Shown here one piece after another: positions 1 through 6,398 of a stretch of DNA of 12,353 nucleotides (its first letter is position 1; the number at the start of each line of letters is the position of its first letter). Source of the DNA: an uncultured Erysipelotrichales bacterium (GTDB taxonomy: Bacteria > Bacillota_I > Bacilli_A > Erysipelotrichales > Coprobacillaceae); the NCBI GenBank assembly GCA_910586805.1, contig CAJUJC010000063.1, forward strand, positions 1-12,353, given 5' to 3'. A program made the position numbers and the translations under genes. The notes under the pieces were generated by a model. The model saw only the letters and a list, made by a program, of their open reading frames with translations, searched no databases and had not been told where the DNA came from.

Positions 1-1701
1 TTTTGTTTTTTGATAAAAGTAAGGCCCTAAAGTATCCCTAACTGTATTTTTAATTTCACCAAAAGTTGTTTTTCTCTTCAATAATGAAGATAATTCTTTT
101 CCAACAAGATATTCAGCTTCTCTAATCATTTCAGTACTATCTTTCATATAAACAAATCCTCTAGACATAATGATAGGTTTGTTTAATAAACATCCAGCAC
201 GAGAATCCATAGCAATTAATACAGAAACCATACCATCTTCACTTAAAATTTGTCTATCTCTTAAAACAGCAGTTGATAATCCAGTGATATCATTGCCATC
301 AACATAAATATCATCAACATGAATACGTGGTCCTAATCTTGCTTCGCCATTGTTTAAGAGGATTGAATCCCCATTAGATAAAACAAAAGCATTTCCTTTT
401 GTCAAACCAACTTCTTCAAAGAGTTTTGCATGGATTTTTAACATTCTATATTCACCATGTACTGGAAAGAAATATTTTGGTTTTGTAAGTAGTAACATGA
501 GTTTTTGTTCTTCTTGAGAAGCATGACCTGATGTATGAAGATTATTAATTGCTTCATTTGTTAAAACTTTTGCACCAGCACGATATAATTTGTTAATAAC
601 TTTATTAACACTACCAGCATTTCCAGGAATTGGATTTGATGAGAATAAAACTGTATCACCAGGTTTTAAAGTGACTTGACGATGAGTTCCATTTGCAATT
701 CTACTTAACGCTGCTAAAGCTTCGCCTTGACTTCCTGTACATAAAATCAATATTTCATTGTCTGGTAAACGTTTTGCTTCATCATTTTTAATAAAGAAAC
801 GATCAGGGCATTTGATATAACCTAATTTTCTTGAAACTTGAATGTTGTTTTCCATTGAACGTCCAAAGACTAAAATCTTACGATTAAATTTAACAGCTGC
901 ATCAATAATTTGTTGAACACGATGAACGTTAGAAGCAAATGTTGCAACAATTAAACGTCCTTCAGTTTTTCTAAACTCGTCTTGTACACTATATGCAACT
1001 TGTTTTTCACTAATTGAAAAATTTGGGACTTCAGCATTGGTAGAATCACTCATTAATAAAGTAACTCCTGTTTCTCCTAAAAATGACATAACTTGATAAT
1101 CGGCAGGATCACCAACAGGTGTTAAGTCAAATTTAAAATCTCCTGTGGAAACGACTCTTCCATTAGGGGTATTGATAATAATACCTAATGACTCTGGAAT
1201 AGAATGATTTGTTTTAAAGAAACCAATATTAAAATATTTTGTTTTGATTTGATATAAATTATCAATTTGAATTAACTTTGTTTCATTTGTAAGTCTTTTT
1301 TCTTCTAACTTTCTTCTAATCATTGCACATGCTAAAGGAGAAGCATAGATAAAAGGAATATTAACAATTTGTAATAAGAATGGAATTCCTCCAATATGAT
1401 CTTCATGTCCATGTGTAATCATTAAAGCTTTAATCTTTCTTTGATTGCGTTTTAAATAAGAATAGTCTGGAATAACATAGTCAATTCCTGGTAAACCATC
1501 TTCTGCAAATTTAACACCTGCATCAATAATCACGATTTCATCATCATGTTCGATACAGTACATGTTTTTACCAACTTCGTTTAATCCACCTAACGCAAAA
1601 ACTTTTGTTTCTTTATGTTTTGATGTTGTTGGCTTTCTATTATAATTTTTACTATTATGAGGTGTTCTTTTTTGAACACGTTTTTGGGGCATTTGCACCA
1701 T
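1..1701 (-). CDS. rnj: Ribonuclease J (5' part; 3' end cut by the window edge)
   Basis: Metallo-beta-lactamase/beta-CASP ribonuclease, which in Firmicutes acts in mRNA decay and rRNA maturation as a 5'-3' exonuclease and endonuclease. Translating the minus strand from 1701 gives 567 residues without a stop. Seen: a VFALGGLNEVGKN N-terminal core motif at about 34-46, the metal-binding HGHEDH motif at residues 97-102 (H97, H99, D101, H102), an LMSDSTNAE motif, and the beta-CASP motifs TSGHASQEEQ and FPVHGEYRM. It ends at a VRDTLGPYFYQKTK stretch, so by family length only about 10-15 residues are missing. The ATG at 1701 is chosen because AAAGGTG lies 4 bases upstream; the in-frame ATG at 1692 is too far from it. 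About 30 basic residues precede the conserved core, longer than in B. subtilis RNase J1. J1 and J2 cannot be told apart here. Confidence 0.95.
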   Translation of the reverse strand, partial: MVQMPQKRVQKRTPHNSKNYNRKPTTSKHKETKVFALGGLNEVGKNMYCIEHDDEIVIIDAGVKFAEDGLPGIDYVIPDYSYLKRNQRKIKALMITHGHEDHIGGIPFLLQIVNIPFIYASPLACAMIRRKLEEKRLTNETKLIQIDNLYQIKTKYFNIGFFKTNHSIPESLGIIINTPNGRVVSTGDFKFDLTPVGDPADYQVMSFLGETGVTLLMSDSTNAEVPNFSISEKQVAYSVQDEFRKTEGRLIVATFASNVHRVQQIIDAAVKFNRKILVFGRSMENNIQVSRKLGYIKCPDRFFIKNDEAKRLPDNEILILCTGSQGEALAALSRIANGTHRQVTLKPGDTVLFSSNPIPGNAGSVNKVINKLYRAGAKVLTNEAINNLHTSGHASQEEQKLMLLLTKPKYFFPVHGEYRMLKIHAKLFEEVGLTKGNAFVLSNGDSILLNNGEARLGPRIHVDDIYVDGNDITGLSTAVLRDRQILSEDGMVSVLIAMDSRAGCLLNKPIIMSRGFVYMKDSTEMIREAEYLVGKELSSLLKRKTTFGEIKNTVRDTLGPYFYQKTK

Positions 1702-1729
1702 TTTTCACCTTTCTTTCTTCTTTTTATTT

Positions 1730-1738
1730 ATTGTACCA
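1730..1738 (-). promoter_or_regulatory. Probable extended -10 promoter of the RNase J gene
   Basis: Read on the minus strand the sequence is TGG-TACAAT, an extended -10 element (TGn plus TACAAT at 1735-1730). The -35 region 17 bases upstream (ATTATA, 1758-1753) is poor, which is common for extended -10 promoters. Transcription would begin near 1723, leaving about 22 bases of leader that contain the ribosome site. It lies after the degV terminator, so RNase J would be transcribed independently. Confidence 0.45.
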
Positions 1739-1764
1739 TCTTTATATTATTTTATAATAAAATG

Positions 1765-1790
1765 AATGAGAATGGAAACTCATTCTCATT
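1765..1790 (-). terminator. Terminator of the degV gene
   Basis: A perfect 10-bp inverted repeat, AATGAGAATG at 1765-1774 and CATTCTCATT at 1781-1790, with a 6-base loop, lies 5 bases past the degV stop codon. On the minus strand it is followed by CATTTTATTAT, a moderate T-rich tail. It is probably a rho-independent terminator of modest strength, so some read-through into RNase J is possible. Confidence 0.6.
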
Positions 1791-1795
1791 AAAAA

Positions 1796-2665
1796 TTAAA
1801 TAATTTTTTTAGTGGCTGCGATAGCTAACGAATGAGGCCCGATATGACAAGCCACACTTAATGAAAGTGGATCGCACATAATATCATGATTTGGGAATCT
1901 TTCTTGAATTTGTTGTTTAAAATCTAAAGCCTGTTCTTTGTCAAATGTATAAGCAACCATGATATGAGTATTATGCATATCTTCGCTTTGATCAAGTCTT
2001 TCTTGGATATCTTTGATTGCTGCATCGATCATAATTTGTCTTGCTTTCGCCATTGTTCTTGTTTTTTGGAATTGATCTAACTTTTCACCTTGAATTGTTA
2101 AAATAGGTTTGATCTTTAATAATCCACCAAGTGCAGCAGCGGCAGGAGTAATACGTCCACCTTTTTTTAAATACTCTAATGTATTGACTGTTATATAAAT
2201 TGTTGCATTTAATTTGTTATCCATTAAAATATCATGGATTTCTTTAGCGCTTTTCCCTTGTTGTGACATTTTCAAAGCATCCAAAACATCTTGTTTTTGT
2301 GTAACAGAAACACGTTGTGAATCTACAACATAAACTTTATTTATATACTCTTCATCTTGAGCTAACATCATTGCGGTTTGGCATGAACCACTTAATCCAC
2401 TTGACATAGGAATATGTACAAGTTCATCATATTCTTTTAATATTTTATCAAAAAAGTTTTTCACATCACCCACAGCTGGTTGAGATGTAAAGACTTCTGC
2501 ATTATTCATTAATTTTTCATAAAACTCATTTTGACTTAAATTCATATCTTCAAAATACTCTTTACCATTAATTGTAAAAGGCATTGGTAAAACAAAAATT
2601 CCTAATTCTTTTGCTTGAGCTTGAGTAATACCACTATTACTATCAGTCATTATGGCAACTTTCAT
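1796..2665 (-). CDS. DegV family protein (fatty acid-binding FakB type)
   Basis: DegV/FakB proteins bind a fatty acid and present it to the kinase FakA, which makes acyl phosphate for phospholipid synthesis. That role is family knowledge; FakA is not in this window. The 289 residues are the usual family length. Seen: TDSNSG at 7-12, TSQP at 60-63, the lipid-binding MSSGLSGS loop at 87-94, LKKGGRITP at 167-174 with LLKIKPIL at 182-189, and HIGPHSL near the C-terminus (274-280). The ATG at 2665 is chosen because AAAGGAGGAG lies just upstream; the 12 extra codons up to 2701 have no ribosome site and no family match. The next gene on the strand, RNase J, is 94 bases away beyond a terminator. Which fatty acid it binds cannot be told. 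Confidence 0.93.
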   Translation of the reverse strand: MKVAIMTDSNSGITQAQAKELGIFVLPMPFTINGKEYFEDMNLSQNEFYEKLMNNAEVFTSQPAVGDVKNFFDKILKEYDELVHIPMSSGLSGSCQTAMMLAQDEEYINKVYVVDSQRVSVTQKQDVLDALKMSQQGKSAKEIHDILMDNKLNATIYITVNTLEYLKKGGRITPAAAALGGLLKIKPILTIQGEKLDQFQKTRTMAKARQIMIDAAIKDIQERLDQSEDMHNTHIMVAYTFDKEQALDFKQQIQERFPNHDIMCDPLSLSVACHIGPHSLAIAATKKII

Positions 2666-2704
2666 AAATCTCCTCCTTTGTATATGTCTTTCATTTACCA
2701 CTCT

Positions 2705-2732
2705 ATTCTATCTTATTTGTAAAAAATTGCAA
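2705..2732 (-). promoter_or_regulatory. Promoter of the degV gene
   Basis: On the minus strand, TTGCAA (-35, 2732-2727) and TAGAAT (-10, 2710-2705) are separated by 16 bases, a good sigma-A type match. Transcription would start near 2698, about 33 bases before the start codon. It lies back to back with the mscS promoter in the 148-base divergent spacer. Confidence 0.55.
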
Positions 2733-2764
2733 TAGTTTTATTTATAGGGTAAAAATGAATGTAT

Positions 2765-2792
2765 TTGAATTATAAAAATATTTGGTTATAAT
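2765..2792 (+). promoter_or_regulatory. Promoter of the mscS-type gene
   Basis: TTGAAT (2765-2770) and a perfect TATAAT (2787-2792) are 16 bases apart. The start would be near 2799, giving a leader of only about 15 bases that holds little more than the AGGAGG ribosome site at 2801-2806. Confidence 0.65.
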
Positions 2793-2813
2793 AGTGAAGA
2801 AGGAGGAATTTAT

Positions 2814-3617
2814 GTGTATAAAACAATAGATATTATTCAGTATTTTAAGGATAAAGGTCAACCTTTAATAGATGCTTTGTTGGTGTTTGTTATTGGGTGG
2901 TATTTAGCTAAATTGCTTTTATATATTATAATAAGGATGATTAAAAAATCATCAGTAGATCCTATTGTTGTTTCTTTTATCAAATCAATTCTTGATATTA
3001 TTTTTAAAGTATTGGTTATTGTTACAACGATTGCACAACTTGGGGTGAATACAACATCATTAGTTACAGTCCTTGCGACAGGAGGAGCTGCCATTGTTTT
3101 AGGGTTAAAAGATTCTATGACAGGTGTTGTTTCGGGAATAATTATTTTATTTACAAAACCCTTTACAAAAGGGGATATTATAGAAGTAAAAAATTATATA
3201 GGTAAAATTGAAAGGATTGAATTGTTGTATACATTTTTATTGACATTTGATAATAAGTTGGTTGTTATACCAAATAATGAATTGGCTTCTTCAACATTTG
3301 TTAATTACTCACATGAGGATATTAGACGTGTGGATATGACTTTACAGGTGCATTATGATAGTGATGTGGAAAAGGTTAAACGTATAGTTATGGATGTGAT
3401 AGAAAGTCATGAGTTATCGTTAAAAGAACCAGAACCATATGTAAGGGTGTCAGAATATCAAGATCATGCAATTGCAATAAATTTGCGTGTTTGGACAAAA
3501 ACAGATGATTATTATTTATTGAAAGATGATTTAATAGAATTAATAAAAGAAGAATTTGATAGAAATGGTGTTGTTATTCCATACCAACAATTAGATGTCC
3601 ATATTATGAAAGATTAA
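2814..3617 (+). CDS. Small-conductance mechanosensitive channel, MscS family
   Basis: Membrane channel that opens under membrane tension and releases solutes during osmotic downshock. The 267 residues are close to the E. coli MscS length. Seen: membrane helices at about 17-41 and 55-77, then the pore-lining helix region at about 84-117, rich in Gly and Ala (TGGAAIVLGLKDSMTGVVSG). Next come KPFTKGDIIEV and the beta-domain motif VVIPNNELASSTFVNYS (150-166), both standard in the family, and a soluble C-terminal vestibule domain. The GTG at 2814 is the only sensible start: AGGAGG lies 7 bases upstream and the next in-frame ATG is codon 42. An out-of-frame ATG at 2812 overlaps the start and stops after five codons. 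The gene is monocistronic, with its own promoter and terminator, and divergent from degV. Confidence 0.93.
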   Translation: MYKTIDIIQYFKDKGQPLIDALLVFVIGWYLAKLLLYIIIRMIKKSSVDPIVVSFIKSILDIIFKVLVIVTTIAQLGVNTTSLVTVLATGGAAIVLGLKDSMTGVVSGIIILFTKPFTKGDIIEVKNYIGKIERIELLYTFLLTFDNKLVVIPNNELASSTFVNYSHEDIRRVDMTLQVHYDSDVEKVKRIVMDVIESHELSLKEPEPYVRVSEYQDHAIAINLRVWTKTDDYYLLKDDLIELIKEEFDRNGVVIPYQQLDVHIMKD

Positions 3618-3637
3618 TATATATTGAAAATGAAATG

Positions 3638-3675
3638 AAACTTGAACTGATGTTTTTTATCAATTCAGGTTTTTG
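3638..3675 (+). terminator. Terminator of the mscS-type gene
   Basis: A 14-base arm at 3638-3651 pairs with 3659-3672 with one mismatch and one G-T pair, around a 7-base loop. It runs into TTTTT at 3670-3674. It sits 21 bases after the stop codon and is a good rho-independent terminator. Confidence 0.7.
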
Positions 3676-4032
3676 TTTATATGAAAAAAGAGAAAGTTCT
3701 TATAAATCTTACACTTAAAGATGTATAGAAGAAAAATATTAGAAATGACAATGAATGAAGAACCTATATAACAACTTATACCAAGAAATACAAAGATATA
3801 AGAAATTAGTGCTTGAAATAAAGTGTTTTTATGTTGTGAAACAATATAGTATTTTATTAGAGTAGAGTAGGGTTGCTAAGAAGAGAAAATGTATAAATGA
3901 TGTGTTACTTCTCTTTAAAAATCATAGAATAATGGGTGATTTCTCAAGATAGGAAAAAATGACTATGTTATTTATTTGTGATATGATTATATTACAATGA
4001 AACAATAAATGAGAATTTTAAGGAGCAATATA
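3676..4032 (+). other. AT-rich spacer without a convincing gene
   Basis: About 330 bases between the mscS terminator and the hydrolase gene. Reading frames are short and broken; the longest plus-strand starts, such as the ATG at 3681 (15 codons), have no ribosome site. An inverted repeat AAGAGAA/TTCTCTT at 3881-3887 and 3909-3915 can form a 7-bp hairpin with a 21-base loop but has no T-run, so it is not called a terminator. The only functional element I can support is the hydrolase promoter near its end. The length and lack of structure suggest remains of lost DNA, but no parent gene can be recognised. Confidence 0.5.
3959..3987 (+). promoter_or_regulatory. Promoter of the alpha/beta hydrolase gene
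   Basis: ATGACT (3959-3964, sharing TGAC with the -35 consensus) is followed after 17 bases by TATGAT (3982-3987), with a TGA just before it that makes an extended -10. Transcription would start near 3994, about 40 bases before the ATG at 4033. Confidence 0.5.
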
Positions 4033-4740
4033 ATGAAAATGGAAAGAATAAAAATAGATAATATACCCTCAGTAATATGGGGAGAAAAAAGTAATAAAGT
4101 ATTTATAGCAATACATGGAAATATGTCTAATAAGGAGGATGAAGTTATAAAAATATTGGCAGAAGATATTACAAGTAAAGGTTATCAGTTAATAAGTTTT
4201 GATTTGCCAGAACATGGAGAAAGAAAACAGGATATAAATTATTTATGTAAAGTTCAAAATTGCATAAAAGATTTAAAACAAGTTATAGAATATACGAAGT
4301 CTAATTATAATGAAATAAATGTATGGGCTTGTAGTATGGGAGCATATTTTAGCTTATTGGCTTATAAAGATGAAAAAATAAAACAATGTTTATTCTTATC
4401 ACCAGTTGTTAATATGAAAACAATTATAGACAATATGATGTTGTGGAGTCATACAACAGAAAAAGAATTAAAAGAAAAACAAGAAGTAAAAACAAATTTT
4501 GGACAAACTTTATATTGGGATTATTATTTATATGTTAAAGAAAATCCGATAATTCATTGGGATAAAGAAACTTCTATTTTATATGGAAGTCATGATAATA
4601 TGCAGGAACAAAATTTAATACAAGAGTTTGCCAATAATTTTGATTGTGAATTATTAGTATTAGAAAATGGAGAGCATTATTTCCACACAAAAGAGCAATT
4701 AAGTTACTATAAAGATTGGTTAGATAAAACCATTAAATAA
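4033..4740 (+). CDS. Alpha/beta hydrolase (serine esterase-like), substrate unknown
   Basis: A 235-residue cytoplasmic protein with the alpha/beta hydrolase plan. Seen: the oxyanion-loop motif IAIHGNMS (25-32), FDLPEHGE (56-63), the nucleophile elbow WACSMGAY with S101, an Asp in ILYGSHDN (D188) and a His in ENGEHYF (H215). Together these form a complete Ser-Asp-His triad. The elbow is A-x-S-x-G rather than the usual G-x-S-x-G, a tolerated variant. No signal peptide or membrane segment is present. The ATG at 4033 is chosen because AAGGAG at 4020-4025 lies 7 bases upstream; the in-frame ATG at 4009 has none. It has its own promoter and terminator, so it is not clearly linked to the regulator downstream. 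Lys- and Ile-rich codon use and isolated placement suggest an accessory gene. The substrate cannot be inferred. Confidence 0.82.
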   Translation: MKMERIKIDNIPSVIWGEKSNKVFIAIHGNMSNKEDEVIKILAEDITSKGYQLISFDLPEHGERKQDINYLCKVQNCIKDLKQVIEYTKSNYNEINVWACSMGAYFSLLAYKDEKIKQCLFLSPVVNMKTIIDNMMLWSHTTEKELKEKQEVKTNFGQTLYWDYYLYVKENPIIHWDKETSILYGSHDNMQEQNLIQEFANNFDCELLVLENGEHYFHTKEQLSYYKDWLDKTIK

Positions 4741-4769
4741 GAAGTCGTAAGATGATTAGAGATATGAAA

Positions 4770-4803
4770 AATTACATTACCTTATTAATATGTAATTGTT
4801 TTT
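4770..4803 (+). terminator. Terminator of the hydrolase gene
   Basis: AATTACAT (4770-4777) pairs perfectly with ATGTAATT (4790-4797) around a 12-base loop and is followed by GTTTTT. It lies 29 bases after the stop codon. The stem is AT-rich and therefore only moderately strong. Confidence 0.5.
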
Positions 4804-4838
4804 CAACTTCTGGTTTATATTAAAACTAGATAACAGAT

Positions 4839-4890
4839 TTGTAACCTCAAGTTGACAATGTGCATTTGACGAAATATAGAAAATGACAAT
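4839..4890 (+). promoter_or_regulatory. Candidate operator: inverted and direct repeats around the promoter
   Basis: TTGTAAC (4839-4845) and GTTGACAA (4851-4858) form an imperfect inverted repeat that overlaps the -35 element. TGAC also recurs at 4853, 4868 and 4884, with TGACAAT in the first and third copies 31 bases apart, close to three helix turns. Such an arrangement suits a dimeric XRE repressor controlling its own gene. This is inference from pattern only. Confidence 0.3.
4852..4880 (+). promoter_or_regulatory. Promoter of the XRE-type membrane regulator gene
   Basis: A perfect -35 TTGACA (4852-4857) and TATAGA (4875-4880) are separated by 17 bases. The start would be near 4887, about 50 bases before the ATG at 4938. 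The element is embedded in repeats that could be operator sites (see the next entry). Confidence 0.55.
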
Positions 4891-4937
4891 TAGCTTTGAT
4901 AGAATTTTGGTATCAAGGTACAGGAGGTATTCACAAT

Positions 4938-5720
4938 ATGAATTTAGGTGAAAAGATTTTTAAATTAAGAAAAGAAAAGAGATTGTCACAGGAAGCTTTG
5001 GCTGAAAAGCTTGGTACAACCAGACAAGCAATTAGTAAATGGGAAAATAATCAAGGTTTTCCTGAAACGGAGAAGTTACTACAATTATCTAATGTTTTTG
5101 AGGTATCTATTGATTTTTTGCTGAAAGATGAAAAGTCAGTTAAGAGTATGGACGAAAAAGGATTTTATGTAAATAGAGAGATGGCAACAGGGTATCTTTC
5201 AAATACCGAAAAAATATGTCGTTATACTGGAATTGCATTTATGTTTTGGGCATTAGCAGGGGTTCCTTTTACATTGTTTTCTTCTCATGATATATGGCGT
5301 TATTTAGGAATGGCAATTTGTATTATTATAGGGATTTTTTCTATTGTACTTGGAATGTTTACAGAACAAGAAGAGTATAAAATTTTAAAGGAAGAATCAT
5401 TGTTGTTTGATTATGAGTATTTCAAGGAATTATCAAATATATATATTTCAAAAAAGAAGAAATATGTAATTGTAGCTATTTTGAGTACTGCTTTGTTTGT
5501 TGTTAGTCTTTTAATTCTTGGTTTAACAGATAAGGGTTATTTGGTATGGTCTGAATATCATTCATTCGTTTTTTTAGGATTTGGAGTTGGACTTTTGGGA
5601 TTTGTTTATTCCGTTGGTATTATGGAATCCTATGAATTGCTAGTAAAAAACGAACGATATTCAAATAGTCTATTATTTAAAATAAAACGAAAAATTAAGG
5701 AAAAAATTGATAGACTTTGA
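4938..5720 (+). CDS. XRE-family HTH regulator with four membrane helices
   Basis: A 260-residue protein with an N-terminal Cro/C1-type helix-turn-helix (about 4-62; the recognition part is LAEKLGTTRQAISKWENNQG at 21-40, followed by PETEKLLQLSNVFEVSIDFLL). After a linker come four hydrophobic segments at about 94-115, 120-141, 176-197 and 207-230, and a basic C-terminal tail (KIKRKIKEKIDRL). This architecture, a DNA-binding head tethered to a membrane bundle, is common in Firmicutes, where the sensed signal is mostly unknown. The ATG at 4938 is chosen because AGGAGGT at 4922-4928 lies 9 bases upstream; the in-frame TTG at 4896 has no ribosome site. Repeats in its promoter suggest autoregulation. 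It may act on the neighbouring hydrolase or opp genes, but nothing in the sequence shows this. Confidence 0.85.
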   Translation: MNLGEKIFKLRKEKRLSQEALAEKLGTTRQAISKWENNQGFPETEKLLQLSNVFEVSIDFLLKDEKSVKSMDEKGFYVNREMATGYLSNTEKICRYTGIAFMFWALAGVPFTLFSSHDIWRYLGMAICIIIGIFSIVLGMFTEQEEYKILKEESLLFDYEYFKELSNIYISKKKKYVIVAILSTALFVVSLLILGLTDKGYLVWSEYHSFVFLGFGVGLLGFVYSVGIMESYELLVKNERYSNSLLFKIKRKIKEKIDRL

Positions 5721-5854
5721 GTTGTTTGTATTCTATTTGTATACGATTAATATATTTATATTACAAGAGAGGGAAAATACTGTGTTTACAAGATAAAATG
5801 TATTTTATTGTGCATGATCTTAATTAGATTTATATTACTATGAAAATATATTAG

Positions 5855-5900
5855 AAAGACTGTTGATTTGAAAATGAAAAATGAACTGTCTTTTTCTTTT
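5855..5900 (+). terminator. Candidate rho-independent terminator downstream of the HTH gene
   Basis: AAAGACTGTT (5855-5864) pairs with AACTGTCTTT (5884-5893) with one T-T mismatch and a 19-base loop, followed by TTCTTTT. It lies 135 bases past the regulator's stop codon, so it would end either a long 3' tail or a separate short transcript. Confidence 0.4.
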
Positions 5901-6217
5901 GCAAAAAAATGAAGTGTAGGCAGTAATTATCTTTTGAGAAAGATGAGTATTCATCAAAGTAATAATGAAAAACAAAAGGAGTATTAAGAGCATTATACAC
6001 TATAGATATGATTATATTGGATAATGTAGAGGACAAATGAGTTATGACTTAAAAATAAGAATATATTAATAATTCGAGAGCTTATGTGAAGAAGCTTAAA
6101 AAGTGTACTATTTATTAATGATAAAATAAAAAAATAAAGTTTTTTTGTAAAGATATGTGTTTATGTTTTATTCTTTTTCAAAGAAAAAGGATTATATTTT
6201 TGTATGATTGTATACAC

Positions 6218-6229
6218 TTTTTCGAAAAA
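6218..6229. repeat. TTTTTCGAAAAA palindrome upstream of the opp promoter
   Basis: A perfect 12-base palindrome. Its core TTTCGAAA resembles the cores of the tandem repeats that follow (TTTCGTAAA and TTTAGTGAAA). The three cores start about 20 and then 30 bases apart, roughly on one face of the helix. It may be a protein-binding site; identity unknown. Confidence 0.35.
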
Positions 6230-6236
6230 AACAATT

Positions 6237-6296
6237 CTATTTCGTAAAAATACAAAAAACAGAAAACTATTTAGTGAAAATGCAAAAAAGAAAAAA
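6237..6296. repeat. Two tandem 30-bp imperfect direct repeats
   Basis: Copy one spans 6237-6266 and copy two 6267-6296. Both begin CTATTT and agree at 25 of 30 positions, with no gap between them. They end 17 bases before the -35 element of the opp promoter. The A-tracts could act as an UP element or curved DNA, and the shared TTT-n-GT-n-AAAAT core could be a regulator site. Confidence 0.6.
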
Positions 6297-6313
6297 ATAA
6301 ACAAAAAAATCAT

Positions 6314-6342
6314 TTGACATTACAGGTATATACGTTTATACT
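6314..6342 (+). promoter_or_regulatory. Main promoter of the opp operon
   Basis: A perfect -35 TTGACA (6314-6319), a 17-base spacer and TATACT (6337-6342) form the strongest sigma-A type promoter in the window, with A-tracts upstream. Transcription would start near 6349, giving a leader of about 50 bases before the ATG at 6399. No riboswitch-like fold is evident in that leader. Confidence 0.75.
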
Positions 6343-6398
6343 AAATTCAAGGCAAAACTTATATGAGCCTATGTAAAAATGTTATGGAGGGAAAAAAC

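Larger units (their letters stand above)
5721..6313 (+). other. Long AT-rich spacer upstream of the opp operon
   Basis: Nearly 600 bases with no convincing gene. Short plus-strand frames occur at 5943 (14 codons) and 6037 (10 codons, with AGAGG upstream), but neither extends further nor resembles a family I know. A TTGTAT/TAATAT pair with 16-base spacing near 5726-5753 could be a weak promoter, and a hairpin with a T-run lies at 5855-5900, so a small transcript is possible but unproven. CTTTTTC-AAA-GAAAAAG at 6173-6189 is a perfect 7-bp inverted repeat. The last 80 bases are A-tract rich and hold tandem repeats listed separately. The stretch may be decayed sequence. Confidence 0.45.

Noticed and set aside
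2858..3094. Minus-strand open frame of 78 codons inside the mscS-type gene
   Set aside because: It is antisense to a clear family member, has no ribosome site and no recognisable domain.
3881..3915. AAGAGAA/TTCTCTT inverted repeat as a terminator or RNA gene
   Set aside because: The stem is short, the loop is 21 bases and no T-run follows on either strand.
4896..4937. Upstream TTG start for the XRE regulator
   Set aside because: The HTH domain begins normally at the ATG at 4938 with AGGAGGT upstream; the TTG lacks a site and lies close to the predicted transcription start.
5851..6036. Minus-strand frame of 61 codons in the opp upstream spacer
   Set aside because: It starts with TTG without a ribosome site and is Phe/Ser-rich with no family resemblance; it also overlaps a terminator-like hairpin.
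6173..6189. CTTTTTC-AAA-GAAAAAG inverted repeat as a CodY box or terminator
   Set aside because: The arm spacing does not fit the CodY consensus, and no T-run follows as needed for a terminator.
6363..6398. Upstream in-frame start for the binding lipoprotein (12 extra residues)
   Set aside because: There is no ribosome site before it, and it would place non-signal residues ahead of a standard lipoprotein signal; GGAGGG supports 6399.
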